DNA of 64,000 nucleotides from Aquabacterium commune (lineage in GTDB: Bacteria > Pseudomonadota > Gammaproteobacteria > Burkholderiales > Burkholderiaceae_C): positions 85,655-149,654 of the forward strand of contig NZ_SNXW01000009.1 in NCBI RefSeq assembly GCF_004362855.1. Reading direction: 5' to 3'. Shown piece by piece: positions 34,825 through 43,334 of this stretch. The translations under genes and the position numbers were made by a program. The notes beneath the pieces were generated by a model, which searched no databases, was not told the origin of the DNA, and worked only from the letters and a program-made list of their open reading frames with translations. Each line of letters opens with the position of its first letter. Positions within the stretch are counted from its first letter, which is position 1.

Positions 34825-35202
34825 TCAGCTGGCATCGAAGGCCGCGGGCAACCAGGTCAGGGCCTCGCCGTCGATGGCGACCACGTCGAAACGGCAGGGC
34901 GGCCACACCGACAGTGTCTGGAGGTAAAACTTCGCGCCGAGGATGCATCGGCGCTGCTTGCCCCGCGTGACGGAGGCCGCGGCGCCGCCGTGGTCGGTGT
35001 CGGCGCGCTGGCGCACTTCCACGAACACCAGCGTGCCGTCGCGGTCGCGCATGATGAGGTCCACCTCGGCGCCGCGCGCGCTCGGGCCCCGCGCCACCCG
35101 ATAATTGCGCTCGACCAGCGCCAAGCCTTGCGCCAGCAGGTGTTGCAAGGCGCGTTCCTCACCCTCATCGCCCCGGGATTTCGTTGTGACCCTTGATGTC
35201 AA
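34825..35202 (-). CDS. yraN: YraN/UPF0102 family nuclease-like protein
   Basis: 125 residues if TTG at 35202 is used; no ATG or GTG fits in frame upstream of the conserved TTKSRGDEGEERAL start. The restriction-endonuclease-like core is visible: GAEVDLIMRDRDGTLVFVEVRQR supplies the D...E-x-(K/R) acidic motif. The family is predicted to be a nuclease, possibly for Holliday-junction-type substrates; no firm role is established. The start overlaps the 5' end of the divergent rsmI by 17 bp. Confidence 0.85.
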   Translation of the reverse strand: MTSRVTTKSRGDEGEERALQHLLAQGLALVERNYRVARGPSARGAEVDLIMRDRDGTLVFVEVRQRADTDHGGAAASVTRGKQRRCILGAKFYLQTLSVWPPCRFDVVAIDGEALTWLPAAFDAS

Positions 35203-36127
35203 TTTGCTGCTCCAGGCCGCTCAACAGGTGGCCGGCAGCCAGCAGTATCCCAAAGGCGCGCTCTACCTCGTGCCCACGCCGATCGGCAACCTGGCCGACC
35301 TGAGCCTGCGCGCGGTGCAGGTGCTGTCGCTGGTGGACGCCGTGGCCTGCGAGGACACCCGCGTCAGCGGCGGCCTGCTGCGCCACCTCGGGCTGGACAA
35401 ATCCCTGCTGGCCTTGCACCAGCACAACGAGGCCCAGGCGGCCGAGCAGGTCATCGCGCGTCTGCAGCAGGGCCAGCGCGTGGCCTATGTCAGCGACGCG
35501 GGCACGCCCGCCATTTCCGACCCCGGCGCCCACCTCGTGCGTGCCGCCCAGGCGGCCGGCCTGCCCGTGGTGCCCTTGCCCGGGCCCAGCAGCGTCACCA
35601 CCGCCCTGAGCGCAGCGGGCGACGTGCTGGCCCACGGTTTCCGCTTTGAAGGCTTCCTGCCGTCCAAGGGCATGGCGCGCCTGAGCCGCCTGCGCGCGCT
35701 GCTGGGGCAGGACCACAGCGTCGTGCTGTTCGAGGCGCCCCACCGCATCGAGGCTCTGGCCGCCGAACTGGCCGAGGTGCTGCCCGACGGCCAGGTCACG
35801 CTGTGCCGCGAGCTCAGCAAGCAGTTCGAAGCCATCGCCACCGTGGCCGTGGCCGGGTTGCCGGCCTGGTTGGAGGCCGACGCCAACCGCCTGCGCGGCG
35901 AGTTCGTGCTGGTGGTGCATGCCCAGCCCCCTGCGCCGCAAGCCGCCGGCATCTCGCCCGAGGTCTCGGCCTTGCTGGGCGAACTGGTGCGCCATGTGCC
36001 GGTGAAACAGGCCGCCGCCCTGGTGGCCGATGTGCTCGGTTTGCCGCGCAAGGCGCTGTACGACGACGCCTTGCGCCTGCGCCAGGCCGATGACCTCGCC
36101 GACGATCGCGCGGACGATACCGCCTAA
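35186..36127 (+). CDS. rsmI: 16S rRNA (cytidine1402-2'-O)-methyltransferase
   Basis: 313 residues from GTG at 35186, chosen because it leaves the customary 20-25 residues before GALYLVPTPIGNLADLSLRAV. RsmI methylates the ribose of C1402 in the 30S decoding centre using SAM. Signature segments are intact: EDTRVSGGLLRHLG, YVSDAGTPAISDPGAHLV, PLPGPSSVTTALSAAG, FEGFLPSKG, LFEAPHRIEALAAEL and the C-terminal VPVKQAAALVADVLGLPRKALY. It heads the plus-strand side of the divergent yraN-diaA-dolP cluster. Confidence 0.95.
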   Translation: MTLDVNLLLQAAQQVAGSQQYPKGALYLVPTPIGNLADLSLRAVQVLSLVDAVACEDTRVSGGLLRHLGLDKSLLALHQHNEAQAAEQVIARLQQGQRVAYVSDAGTPAISDPGAHLVRAAQAAGLPVVPLPGPSSVTTALSAAGDVLAHGFRFEGFLPSKGMARLSRLRALLGQDHSVVLFEAPHRIEALAAELAEVLPDGQVTLCRELSKQFEAIATVAVAGLPAWLEADANRLRGEFVLVVHAQPPAPQAAGISPEVSALLGELVRHVPVKQAAALVADVLGLPRKALYDDALRLRQADDLADDRADDTA

Positions 36128-36487
36128 GACGTCGCCAGCGAAGGCTGAAGCCCACATCCCCCGATGCCCCCCACCCGGCGTAGCCCGCCCGGGTGGTCAT
36201 TCCCCCCTGTGTGCGGAATTTCACACCCTGGTGGCGTGGGTGGTCGCGCTTTCGGGCGCTTTCGGACGTCGATGGCATGCCTGGGCACGTCCTCACCCCC
36301 CTCATCTGCGGGGATTTGCGCGCAATTTGCCGCCAAACGCGCTTTACACACATCGAGGGAGAGAGGTTTCCCCGCCGCGAGGGTATGCCCTGAATTTAAC
36401 GAAAAGTGTTCTCCAGATACTGCGTCTGTCTGCGTTCAACGCACATCCGATACCCCTTCCGCAGGCACACACAACAGGAGCACGAGC
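36128..36487. other. Non-coding 360-bp region before the lipase genes
   Basis: No gene is convincing here. Visible structure: an inverted repeat CACCCGG/CCGGGTG (36172-36195) that may end rsmI transcription, a GTGTG/CACAC hairpin (36209-36226) and two direct copies of GCGCTTTCGG near 36248-36266. A promoter for the lipases should lie here, but no clear -35/-10 pair or sigma-54 site was found. AGGAG at 36475-36479 is the lipase ribosome-binding site. I looked for rnpB, which can sit near rsmI, and saw none of its conserved segments. Confidence 0.6.
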
Positions 36488-37450
36488 ATGACCTTCTCTT
36501 CGACCCGCAAGGGCGCCCTCAAGGCGGTCTGCGCCGCCGCCGCTGTGGCTGGCCTCGCACTGGCCGCCCCAGCCGCCCACGCCGCTGGCACCACCGCCAA
36601 GACCAAGTACCCCGTCGTGCTGGTGCACGGCTTCATCGGCTTTGACAGCATCCTGGGCGTCGTCAACTACTTCTACGACATCCCCGGCAACCTGCGCAAC
36701 GAAGGCGCCACGGTCTATATCGCCTCGGTCAACCCCTCGCAGACCACCGAATTCCGCGGTGAAGAGCTCATCCAGCAGATGAAGCAGTGGGCCGCCAAGG
36801 ACGGCGTCGCCAAGTTCAACCTGATCGGCCACAGCCATGGCGGCCCGACCGTGCGCTACGCCGCTGGCACCGTGCCCACGCTGGTGGCCTCGGTCAGCAC
36901 CGTGGCCGGCACGCACTTCGGCACCGTGGTTGCCGACGAGCTGGGCCCGCAAGTCTCGGGCGACAAGACGCTCAATGGCCTGGCCACCGCCGGCCTGAAG
37001 CTGATTTCCTGGCTGACCGGCAACAAGACCACCGACAGCACCAACCTGGCCGCCGCCCTGAGCTCGCTGTCCACCGCTGGCGCCGCCACCTTCAACGCCA
37101 AGTTCCCCGCCGGCGCGCCCACCACCGCTTGCGGCACGGGCCCGGAAGTCGCCAGCGTGGCCGGCAACAGCATCCGCTTCTATTCCTTCTCCGGCACGGC
37201 CGTCAAGACCAACGGCTGGGACATCTCCGACCTGATCCTGGCAGGCACCGCGCCCTACTTCAAGGACGAGCCCAACGACGGCCTGGTGGGCCGCTGCTCC
37301 AGCCACTGGGGCAAGGTCATCAAGGACGACTACGCCTGGAACCACCTCGACGAAATCAACCAGGTGCTGGGCACCATCGGCAAGGGCGCGCCTGACCCCG
37401 TCGCGTTCTACAAGCAGCAGGTCAACCGCCTGAAGCTGGCTGGCCTGTGA
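36488..37450 (+). CDS. Secreted triacylglycerol lipase, family I.1/I.2 type, copy 1
   Basis: 320 residues from the ATG at 36488 (AGGAG upstream). Signal peptide ends APAAHA. The mature protein starts near TKYPVVLVHGFIGFDSILGVVNYF, typical of Pseudomonas/Burkholderia lipases. Catalytic triad: S116 (GHSHGG), D264 (PNDGLV), H286 (WNHLDE), with D288 as a likely calcium ligand. C215 and C270 match the conserved disulphide. Such lipases fold in the periplasm with a dedicated foldase and leave by type II secretion; a foldase gene lies downstream of a second, closely similar lipase. The pair is a clear tandem duplication. Confidence 0.94.
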   Translation: MTFSSTRKGALKAVCAAAAVAGLALAAPAAHAAGTTAKTKYPVVLVHGFIGFDSILGVVNYFYDIPGNLRNEGATVYIASVNPSQTTEFRGEELIQQMKQWAAKDGVAKFNLIGHSHGGPTVRYAAGTVPTLVASVSTVAGTHFGTVVADELGPQVSGDKTLNGLATAGLKLISWLTGNKTTDSTNLAAALSSLSTAGAATFNAKFPAGAPTTACGTGPEVASVAGNSIRFYSFSGTAVKTNGWDISDLILAGTAPYFKDEPNDGLVGRCSSHWGKVIKDDYAWNHLDEINQVLGTIGKGAPDPVAFYKQQVNRLKLAGL

Positions 37451-37488
37451 GGCTGACGGCACGCACCCTCAACACCGGAGACAACACC

Positions 37489-38436
37489 ATGAAATTCAAG
37501 CTTTCGCTCTCGTCCGTCTGTGCCGCCGCCGTCGTGGCTGGCGTCGCACTGGCCGCGCCTGCCGCCCATGCGGGCGTCCAGGCCAAGACCAAGTACCCCA
37601 TCGTGCTGGTCCACGGCTTCATCGGCTTTGACAACATCCTGGGCGCCGTCAACTATTTCTACGACGTGCCCGGCACCCTGCGCAACGAAGGCGCCACCGT
37701 CTATGTCGCTTCGGTGAACCCGTCGCAGACCACCGAATTCCGCGGTGAAGAGCTCATCCAGCAGATGAAGCAGTGGGCCGCCAAGGATGGTGTGACCAAG
37801 TTCAACCTGATCGGCCACAGCCATGGCGGCCCGACCGTGCGCTACGCCGCCGGCACCGTGCCCACGATGGTGGCCTCGGTCAGCACCGTGGCTGGCACGC
37901 ACTTTGGCTCCAAGGTGGCCGACGTCATCGGCGCGAACACCACCCCGGGTGGCGGCTTCGACCAGGCTGCCACGGCGGGCCTCAAGCTGATTTCCTGGCT
38001 GACCGGCAACAAGACCACCAGCAACACCGACCTGCTGACCGCCCTAGGCGCCCTCAGCAGCGAAGGTGCGGCCAAGTTCAACGCCAAGTTCCCCGCGGGC
38101 GCCCCGACCACCACCTGCGGCGTTGGCCCCGACAAGGCCACCATCGCCGGCAACAGCATCCGCTTCTACTCGTTCTCGGGCACTTCGGTGAAGACCAATG
38201 GTTGGGACGTGTCTGACGCCATCCTGGCCGAAACCGCCAAGTACTTCGGCAGCGAGCCGAACGACGGCTTGGTCGGCCGCTGCGCCAGCCACTGGGGCAA
38301 GGTCATCAAGGACAACTACACCTGGAACCACCTGGACGAAATCAACCAGGTGCTGGGCACCATCGGCAGCAGCTCGCCGGACCCGGTGGCCTTCTACGTG
38401 CAGCACGCCAACCGCCTGAAGTGGGCTTTCCTGTGA
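37489..38436 (+). CDS. Secreted triacylglycerol lipase, family I.1/I.2 type, copy 2
   Basis: 315 residues from the ATG at 37489 with GGAGA upstream, 38 nt after copy 1. Signal peptide ends APAAHA. Triad residues S111 (GHSHGG), D259 (PNDGLV) and H281 (WNHLDE) and the disulphide pair C210/C265 are all kept, so both copies look active. Long blocks are identical to copy 1 (for example NPSQTTEFRGEELIQQMKQ). Differences cluster in the lid region (residues about 141-190: SKVADVIGANTTPGGGF against TVVADELGPQVSGDK), which often sets substrate preference. A strong terminator follows. Confidence 0.94.
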   Translation: MKFKLSLSSVCAAAVVAGVALAAPAAHAGVQAKTKYPIVLVHGFIGFDNILGAVNYFYDVPGTLRNEGATVYVASVNPSQTTEFRGEELIQQMKQWAAKDGVTKFNLIGHSHGGPTVRYAAGTVPTMVASVSTVAGTHFGSKVADVIGANTTPGGGFDQAATAGLKLISWLTGNKTTSNTDLLTALGALSSEGAAKFNAKFPAGAPTTTCGVGPDKATIAGNSIRFYSFSGTSVKTNGWDVSDAILAETAKYFGSEPNDGLVGRCASHWGKVIKDNYTWNHLDEINQVLGTIGSSSPDPVAFYVQHANRLKWAFL

Positions 38437-38460
38437 TCTGAGCCTGTGCTTTGAAGCAGT

Positions 38461-38499
38461 TCGACCCGGCTGGCGCTGGCCTGGCCGGGTCGATGTTTT
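38461..38499 (+). terminator. Intrinsic terminator after the lipase pair
   Basis: Ten-bp perfect stem TCGACCCGGC/GCCGGGTCGA with a 13-nt loop, followed by TGTTTT. It lies 24 nt after the second lipase stop and before the foldase gene, so foldase transcription by read-through would be reduced. Confidence 0.7.
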
Positions 38500-38500
38500 G

Positions 38501-38528
38501 GCGCGTGTCCGTGGCCACGGACACGCGC
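38501..38528. repeat. 28-bp perfect palindrome between lipase and foldase genes
   Basis: GCGCGTGTCCGTGG is followed directly by its exact reverse complement, with no spacer. It begins one base after the T-run of the preceding terminator and ends 26 nt before the foldase start. It could extend the terminator, act as an operator for a separate foldase promoter, or protect mRNA ends. Confidence 0.8.
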
Positions 38529-38554
38529 GGCCAGCGAGTCAAAAGGTGTGCGCG

Positions 38555-39487
38555 ATGCAGATGCGTGGATGGATGAAGGGCGCCGCCGTGGCGCTTGCCG
38601 TGGGTGCTGTGGCTGCCGGCTGGATGGCCTCGCAGCGGCCGGGAGGTCTGGCCAGCATCGCCGGTGCGGCCGCAGGTGGTGGCTGGGGCATGATCCGCCC
38701 CGACGAAGCGCCTGCCCCCGCAGACGCCACCGCGCCGGTCACGGCCAGCCTCAGCGCCGAACAGGTGCGCGTCAAGCTCTTCAAGGAAGGCTCCTTCCAG
38801 GGCACAGAACCCTCTGGCAACTGGTGCGTCACCGGCGACAAGCTGGCGGCCTGCCCCGAGCTGCGCAAGCGATTCGAGTACTACATCCTGGGTCTGGGCG
38901 AAGTCACCATCGCCGACATCCGCAACCTCGTTGACGACGAAGCCCGCCGCGCCCATGGCGACGCACTCGCCAACGCCATCATGGCCATCTGGGACAAGCA
39001 CTGGCAGGTGCGCACCTACGCCTGGCGCAGCGTCTTCGTGCAGGCCGACCAGTCCACCTGGCGCCCCGCCTTCGAGGAGCAGCGCCTGGTGCGCCGCCAG
39101 ATCCTTGGCGAAGACTGGGCCAAAGCCTTCTACGCCGACGACGAAGCCAAATTCCAGCAGTTCATGGCCCAGGTCGAGTCCGGCCAGCCGCCGCCGCCGG
39201 ACCCCGGCGAGCCCGTGCCCCAGATGGCACCTGGCAAAGACCCCGCTGCCGTCCACGCCGAGCGTGTCGCCCGCTACGGCCAGGCCGCCGCCGACCGCCT
39301 CTCCAAGGCCGACGAAGAATGGGCCGACTGGGAGCGCCGCCTGGCCTCGGCCCGCAGCGAGTGGGAGCGCCTGAAGGCCTCGGGCCAGCTGTCCGACCTG
39401 CAGCGCAAGCAGGACATGGACGCCTACATCAACGCCAATTTCAAGCCCGACGAGCACCTGCGGGTGCGCGCCTTGTTGCATCTTTGA
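38555..39487 (+). CDS. Lipase-specific foldase / lipase secretion chaperone (Lif family)
   Basis: 310 residues from the ATG at 38555 (AAGGTG upstream). A membrane anchor (about 8-25) is followed by an Ala/Pro/Gly linker. The diagnostic region is residues 79-116: SFQGTEP, then RKRFEYYILGLGE, a variant of the family motif RxxFDY(F/C)L(S/T)A. Alpha-helical extended and second mini-domains follow (WADWERRLASARSEWERL, MDAYINANFKPDEHLRVRALL). It should fold both upstream lipases in the periplasm. Oddities: FEYY instead of FDYF/C, and two cysteines (C91, C100) next to the motif that may form a local disulphide. Confidence 0.88.
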   Translation: MQMRGWMKGAAVALAVGAVAAGWMASQRPGGLASIAGAAAGGGWGMIRPDEAPAPADATAPVTASLSAEQVRVKLFKEGSFQGTEPSGNWCVTGDKLAACPELRKRFEYYILGLGEVTIADIRNLVDDEARRAHGDALANAIMAIWDKHWQVRTYAWRSVFVQADQSTWRPAFEEQRLVRRQILGEDWAKAFYADDEAKFQQFMAQVESGQPPPPDPGEPVPQMAPGKDPAAVHAERVARYGQAAADRLSKADEEWADWERRLASARSEWERLKASGQLSDLQRKQDMDAYINANFKPDEHLRVRALLHL

Positions 39488-39552
39488 AGCACCTCTGAGG
39501 CCTCTCTGAGGCACCCCCGAGCCCCTGCCCGGCGCAGGCGGGGCGCCCGTGC

Positions 39553-39558
39553 CACAAT
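39553..39558 (+). promoter_or_regulatory. -10-like CACAAT just before tldD
   Basis: CACAAT ends 7 nt before the ATG at 39566, so a transcript from it would be leaderless or nearly so. No ribosome-binding site precedes the ATG, which fits. No convincing -35 was found. Confidence 0.32.
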
Positions 39559-39565
39559 CCACCGC

Positions 39566-41026
39566 ATGATCGCCGTTGAAGCCACCCTCGCACGCCTGCA
39601 AACCGCCCGTGACCTCCTGCTGGCCCCGTACGGGCTGGACGAGTCCAGCCTGCTGAACGCCCTGCGCGTCATCACCCAGCACCGCGTCGACGACGCCGAC
39701 CTCTACTTCCAGTACACCCGCAGCGAAGGCTGGAGCCTGGAGGAGGGCATCGTCAAGTCCGGCAGCTTCGGCATCGACCAGGGCGTGGGCGTGCGCGCCA
39801 TCGCCGGCGAGAAAACCGCCTTCGCCTACTCCGACGACATCTCCGAGGCCGCCCTGCTGGACGCCGCCCGCACCGTGCGCACCATCGCTGCCGCCGGCCA
39901 GAGCCGCCGCGTCAAAGTCGGCAGCCACCGCGTCGTGCCCAGCCGCAGCCTCTACGCCTCCTTCGACCCCATCGCCTCCATGGACAGCGCCGCCAAGGTG
40001 GCTCTGCTGGAGGACGTCGAGCGCCGCGCCCGCGCCAAAGACCCGCGCATCGTGCAGGTCATGGCCGGCCTGGGCTGCGAGTACGACGTCGTCATGGTGG
40101 CCCGCGCCAATGGCGTGCTGGCCGCCGACGTGCGCCCCCTCATCCGCCTGTCCGTCACCGTGATCGCCGAGCAAAACGGCCGCCGAGAAGTGGGCTCCGG
40201 CGGGGGCGGTGGCCGCCACGACCTGGCCTATTTCACGCCCGAGATCGTCCAGACCTACGTGGACCAGGCCGCGCACGCCGCCCTGGTCAACCTCGAAGCC
40301 CGCCCGGCACCGGCCGGCGAAATGACCGTCGTGCTCGGCAGTGGCTGGCCTGGCATCCTGCTGCACGAAGCGGTGGGCCACGGCCTGGAAGGCGACTTCA
40401 ACCGCAAGGGCTCCAGCGTTTACGCGGGCCGCATCGGCCAGCGCGTCGCCTCCAAGGGCGTCACCGTGCTTGACGACGGCACCCTGCCGGACCGCCGCGG
40501 CTCGCTCAACATCGACGACGAAGGCCACGTCAGCCAGCGCAACGTCCTGATCGAAGACGGCATCCTGCGCGGCTACATCCAGGACGCCACCAACGCCCGC
40601 CTGATGAAGACGGCGCCCACCGGCAACGGCCGCCGCGAAAGCTACGCCCACCTGCCCATGCCGCGCATGACCAACACCTACATGCTGGCCGGCGACAAGG
40701 ACCCGCAGGAAATCGTCGCCTCCATCGACCGCGGCGTCTATGCCGTGAACTTCGGTGGCGGCCAGGTGGACATCACCTCCGGCAAGTTCGTCTTCTCGGC
40801 CTCCGAGGCCTACTGGGTGGAAAAGGGCAAGATCCTCTACCCCGTCAAGGGCGCCACGCTGATCGGCAATGGCCCCGACGCCATGAACCGCGTCAGCATG
40901 ATCGGCAACGACCTGGCGCTGGACAGCGGCGTCGGCACCTGCGGCAAGGAAGGCCAGAGCGTGCCCGTGGGCGTGGGCCAGCCCACCCTGCGCATCGACG
41001 GCCTGACCGTCGGCGGCACCGCCTGA
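39566..41026 (+). CDS. tldD: Metalloprotease TldD
   Basis: 486 residues, full length for TldD. With TldE (PmbA, not in the window) it forms a zinc protease that trims unfolded peptides and matures modified peptides such as microcin B17 and CcdA. The zinc site HEAVGH is at residues 267-272 (LLHEAVGHGLEGDFNRKGSS). Other family blocks are DDADLYFQYTRSEGWSLEEGIVKSG, GVGVRAIAGEKTAFAYSDD and GRRESYAHLPMPRMTNTYMLAGD. It sits alone between the lipase locus and the spc ribosomal operon. Confidence 0.96.
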   Translation: MIAVEATLARLQTARDLLLAPYGLDESSLLNALRVITQHRVDDADLYFQYTRSEGWSLEEGIVKSGSFGIDQGVGVRAIAGEKTAFAYSDDISEAALLDAARTVRTIAAAGQSRRVKVGSHRVVPSRSLYASFDPIASMDSAAKVALLEDVERRARAKDPRIVQVMAGLGCEYDVVMVARANGVLAADVRPLIRLSVTVIAEQNGRREVGSGGGGGRHDLAYFTPEIVQTYVDQAAHAALVNLEARPAPAGEMTVVLGSGWPGILLHEAVGHGLEGDFNRKGSSVYAGRIGQRVASKGVTVLDDGTLPDRRGSLNIDDEGHVSQRNVLIEDGILRGYIQDATNARLMKTAPTGNGRRESYAHLPMPRMTNTYMLAGDKDPQEIVASIDRGVYAVNFGGGQVDITSGKFVFSASEAYWVEKGKILYPVKGATLIGNGPDAMNRVSMIGNDLALDSGVGTCGKEGQSVPVGVGQPTLRIDGLTVGGTA

Positions 41027-41103
41027 GCCTGCCCACCCCAGGCCTTGGCGCCTGGGCATGTCAGGACTCGGTCACCTATTTCTCGTCTTGTGTGCACGGG
41101 GGC

Positions 41104-41133
41104 TTGACCAGCCACTCCAAACGCGTGCATAAT
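41104..41133 (+). promoter_or_regulatory. Promoter of the spc ribosomal-protein operon
   Basis: TTGACC (41104-41109) and CATAAT (41128-41133), 18 bp apart, are the best sigma-70-like pair in the window. Transcription would start near 41140, giving a leader of about 155 nt before rplN. Such a leader could carry ribosomal-protein autoregulation. Confidence 0.62.
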
Positions 41134-41296
41134 GCAAGGCTTCGCTGTTGAAGAGTTTGTTTTCGGTCTGCCACTCCTTGGCGGGTTTCTTCGAAACAAG
41201 CACTTTTTCAGATCCGCCCGATTCTTCGGGCCCAAGACTGATGGTTCGTTGTTGTGCAGTGGTTTGCGCAGCCGAACGATCAAGTTGGGGTACACC

Positions 41297-41665
41297 ATGA
41301 TCCAAATGCAATCGCGACTCGATGTCGCAGACAACACGGGTGCCAAGAGCGTCATGTGCATCAAGGTGCTCGGTGGCTCTAAGCGTCGTTACGCTGGTAT
41401 CGGCGACATCATCAAGGTGAGCATCAAAGAAGCCGCACCGCGTGGCCGCGTCAAAAAGGGCGAGGTTTACAGCGCTGTGGTCGTTCGCACCGCCAAGGGC
41501 GTGCGTCGTCAAGACGGCTCGCTGATCAAGTTCGACGGCAATGCCGCCGTGCTGCTGAACGCCAAGCTGGAGCCCATCGGCACCCGCATCTTCGGCCCCG
41601 TGACGCGTGAACTGCGTACCGAGCGCTTCATGAAGATCGTGTCGCTGGCCCCCGAGGTCCTCTGA
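41297..41665 (+). CDS. rplN: 50S ribosomal protein L14
   Basis: 122 residues, exact family length, start [28 protein letters not shown]14 binds 23S rRNA at the subunit interface and contacts L19 and 16S rRNA. All family blocks are present through [19 protein letters not shown]. It is the first gene of this spc-type operon; in many bacteria rpsQ of the S10 operon precedes it directly, but here tldD does, with a promoter and leader between. Confidence 0.98.
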   Translation: MIQMQSRLDVADNTGAKSVMCIKVLGGSKRRYAGIGDIIKVSIKEAAPRGRVKKGEVYSAVVVRTAKGVRRQDGSLIKFDGNAAVLLNAKLEPIGTRIFGPVTRELRTERFMKIVSLAPEVL

Positions 41666-41700
41666 CCGTCGGCCAACGCAGTTCAGCAAAGGACAGCTCA

Positions 41701-42018
41701 ATGAACAAGCTCAAAACTGGCGACCAGGTCATCGTTCTGACCGGCCGCGACAAAGGCAAGCGCGGCACCGTGTCGGCTCGCATCGACGTGGACCACCTGC
41801 TGGTTGACGGCGTGAACGTGTCGAAAAAGCACGTCAAGCCGAACCCGCTCAAGGGCACCACCGGTGGCATCGTCGACAAGACCATGCCCATCCATCAGTC
41901 CAACGTGGCCATTTTCAACCCTGCTTCTGGCAAGGCTGACCGCGTGGGTATCAAGCTCCTGGCAGACGGCAAAAAAGTGCGCGTCTTCAAGTCCAGCGGC
42001 GAAGAAATCAAGGCTTGA
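41701..42018 (+). CDS. rplX: 50S ribosomal protein L24
   Basis: 105 residues with the KOW motif near the N-terminus ([25 protein letters not shown]). L24 is an assembly-initiating protein that binds domain I of 23S rRNA near the exit tunnel. Order rplN-rplX-rplE is the standard spc order. Confidence 0.97.
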   Translation: MNKLKTGDQVIVLTGRDKGKRGTVSARIDVDHLLVDGVNVSKKHVKPNPLKGTTGGIVDKTMPIHQSNVAIFNPASGKADRVGIKLLADGKKVRVFKSSGEEIKA

Positions 42019-42026
42019 GGTCCAAC

Positions 42027-42578
42027 ATGGCTCAACAACAAGCTCGCCTGCAGCAGATCTACCGCGAAAAGATCGTTCCCGAACTGATGAAGCAGTTCGG
42101 CTACAAGTCGATCATGGAAGTGCCGCGCCTGACCAAGATCACCCTGAACATGGGTGTCTCGGAAGCCGTGTCGGACAAGAAAGTCATGGACCACGCCGTT
42201 GGCGACCTGACCAAGATCGCTGGCCAAAAGCCCGTGGTCACCATGTCGAAGAAGCCCATCGCCGGCTTCAAGATCCGCGAAAACATGCCCATCGGCTGCA
42301 TGGTCACGCTGCGTGGCGTCACCATGTTCGAATTCCTGGACCGCTTCGTCACCGTCTCGCTGCCCCGCGTCCGTGACTTCCGCGGCATCTCGGGTCGTTC
42401 GTTCGACGGTCGCGGCAACTACAACGTGGGCGTCAAGGAACAGATCATCTTCCCGGAAATCGAATACGAGAAGATTGACGCTGTCCGTGGTCTGAACATC
42501 AGCATCACGACGACCGCCAAGACCGACGACGAAGCCAAGGCTCTGCTGACGGCTTTCAAGTTCCCGTTCAAGAACTGA
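42027..42578 (+). CDS. rplE: 50S ribosomal protein L5
   Basis: 183 residues from the ATG at 42027, with GAGG upstream, 8 nt after rplX. L5 binds 5S rRNA and contacts the P-site tRNA and S13. Signature blocks include [44 protein letters not shown] and the C-terminal [27 protein letters not shown]. Confidence 0.98.
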   Translation: MAQQQARLQQIYREKIVPELMKQFGYKSIMEVPRLTKITLNMGVSEAVSDKKVMDHAVGDLTKIAGQKPVVTMSKKPIAGFKIRENMPIGCMVTLRGVTMFEFLDRFVTVSLPRVRDFRGISGRSFDGRGNYNVGVKEQIIFPEIEYEKIDAVRGLNISITTTAKTDDEAKALLTAFKFPFKN

Positions 42579-42586
42579 GGCCCCCC

Positions 42587-42892
42587 ATGGCAAAAGTCTC
42601 TCTGAAGCAACGCGAAGAAAAGCGCGAAAAGCTGGTTGCCAAGTACGCCAAGAAGTACGCGGAACTCAAGGCCATCATCGACGACAGCAAGAAGTCGGAT
42701 GAAGAGCGTTACCTCGCTCGCCTGGAGCTGCAAAAGCTGCCCCGCAACGCGAACCCCACGCGTCTGCGCGCACGCTGCAACCTGACTGGTCGCCCGCGTG
42801 GCACTTTCCGTCAGTTCGGCCTCGGCCGCACCAAGATCCGTGAATTGGCTTTCGCTGGCGACATCCCCGGTGTCACCAAGGCAAGCTGGTAA
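42587..42892 (+). CDS. rpsN: 30S ribosomal protein S14 (zinc-free type)
   Basis: 101 residues, the long form lacking the CxxC...CxxC zinc site; only one Cys ([11 protein letters not shown]) remains. It binds 16S rRNA in the 30S head. The end, [23 protein letters not shown], is typical. It follows rplE by 8 nt. Confidence 0.97.
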   Translation: MAKVSLKQREEKREKLVAKYAKKYAELKAIIDDSKKSDEERYLARLELQKLPRNANPTRLRARCNLTGRPRGTFRQFGLGRTKIRELAFAGDIPGVTKASW

Positions 42893-42922
42893 TCCCGGCA
42901 GGGCACGAACAGGAGTTATCCC

Positions 42923-43318
42923 ATGAGCATGAGTGATCCCATCGCCGACATGCTGACACGCATTCGCAACGCCCAAATGGTCAACAAGACCAACGTTGCA
43001 CTGCCGTCGTCCAAGCTGAAAGTCGCGATCGCCCAAGTCCTGAAGGACGAAGGTTACATCGACGGTTTTGCCGTCACCGGTGAAGCCGCCAAGCCCACGC
43101 TGGAAATCACGCTGAAGTACTACGCTGGCCGTCCGGTCATCGAGCGCATCGAGCGTGTGTCCCGTCCTGGCCTGCGCATCTACAAGGGCCGCCACGCCAT
43201 CCCTCAGGTCATGAACGGCCTGGGTGTTGCGATCGTGACGACCCCCCAGGGTGTGATGACCGACCGCAAGGCGCGCGCCGCCGGCATCGGTGGCGAAGTC
43301 ATCGCCTACGTCGCCTGA
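42923..43318 (+). CDS. rpsH: 30S ribosomal protein S8
   Basis: 131 residues, start [26 protein letters not shown]8 binds the central domain of 16S rRNA and in E. coli is the translational repressor of the spc operon through a target at the rplE start. C-terminal block [33 protein letters not shown] is intact. Confidence 0.98.
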   Translation: MSMSDPIADMLTRIRNAQMVNKTNVALPSSKLKVAIAQVLKDEGYIDGFAVTGEAAKPTLEITLKYYAGRPVIERIERVSRPGLRIYKGRHAIPQVMNGLGVAIVTTPQGVMTDRKARAAGIGGEVIAYVA

Positions 43319-43334
43319 TAGAGGAGCATCGCAA

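Noticed and set aside
36128..36487. RNase P RNA (rnpB) near rsmI
   Set aside because: None of the conserved P RNA segments could be found on either strand.
36164..36487. N-terminal extension of lipase copy 1
   Set aside because: The extension is Arg/Ser/Pro-rich and precedes a good ribosome-binding site and a standard signal peptide at 36488.
38342..41059. 905-codon minus-strand frame opposite the foldase and tldD
   Set aside because: Gly/Val/His-rich mirror sequence; both genes on the plus strand have catalytic or signature motifs.
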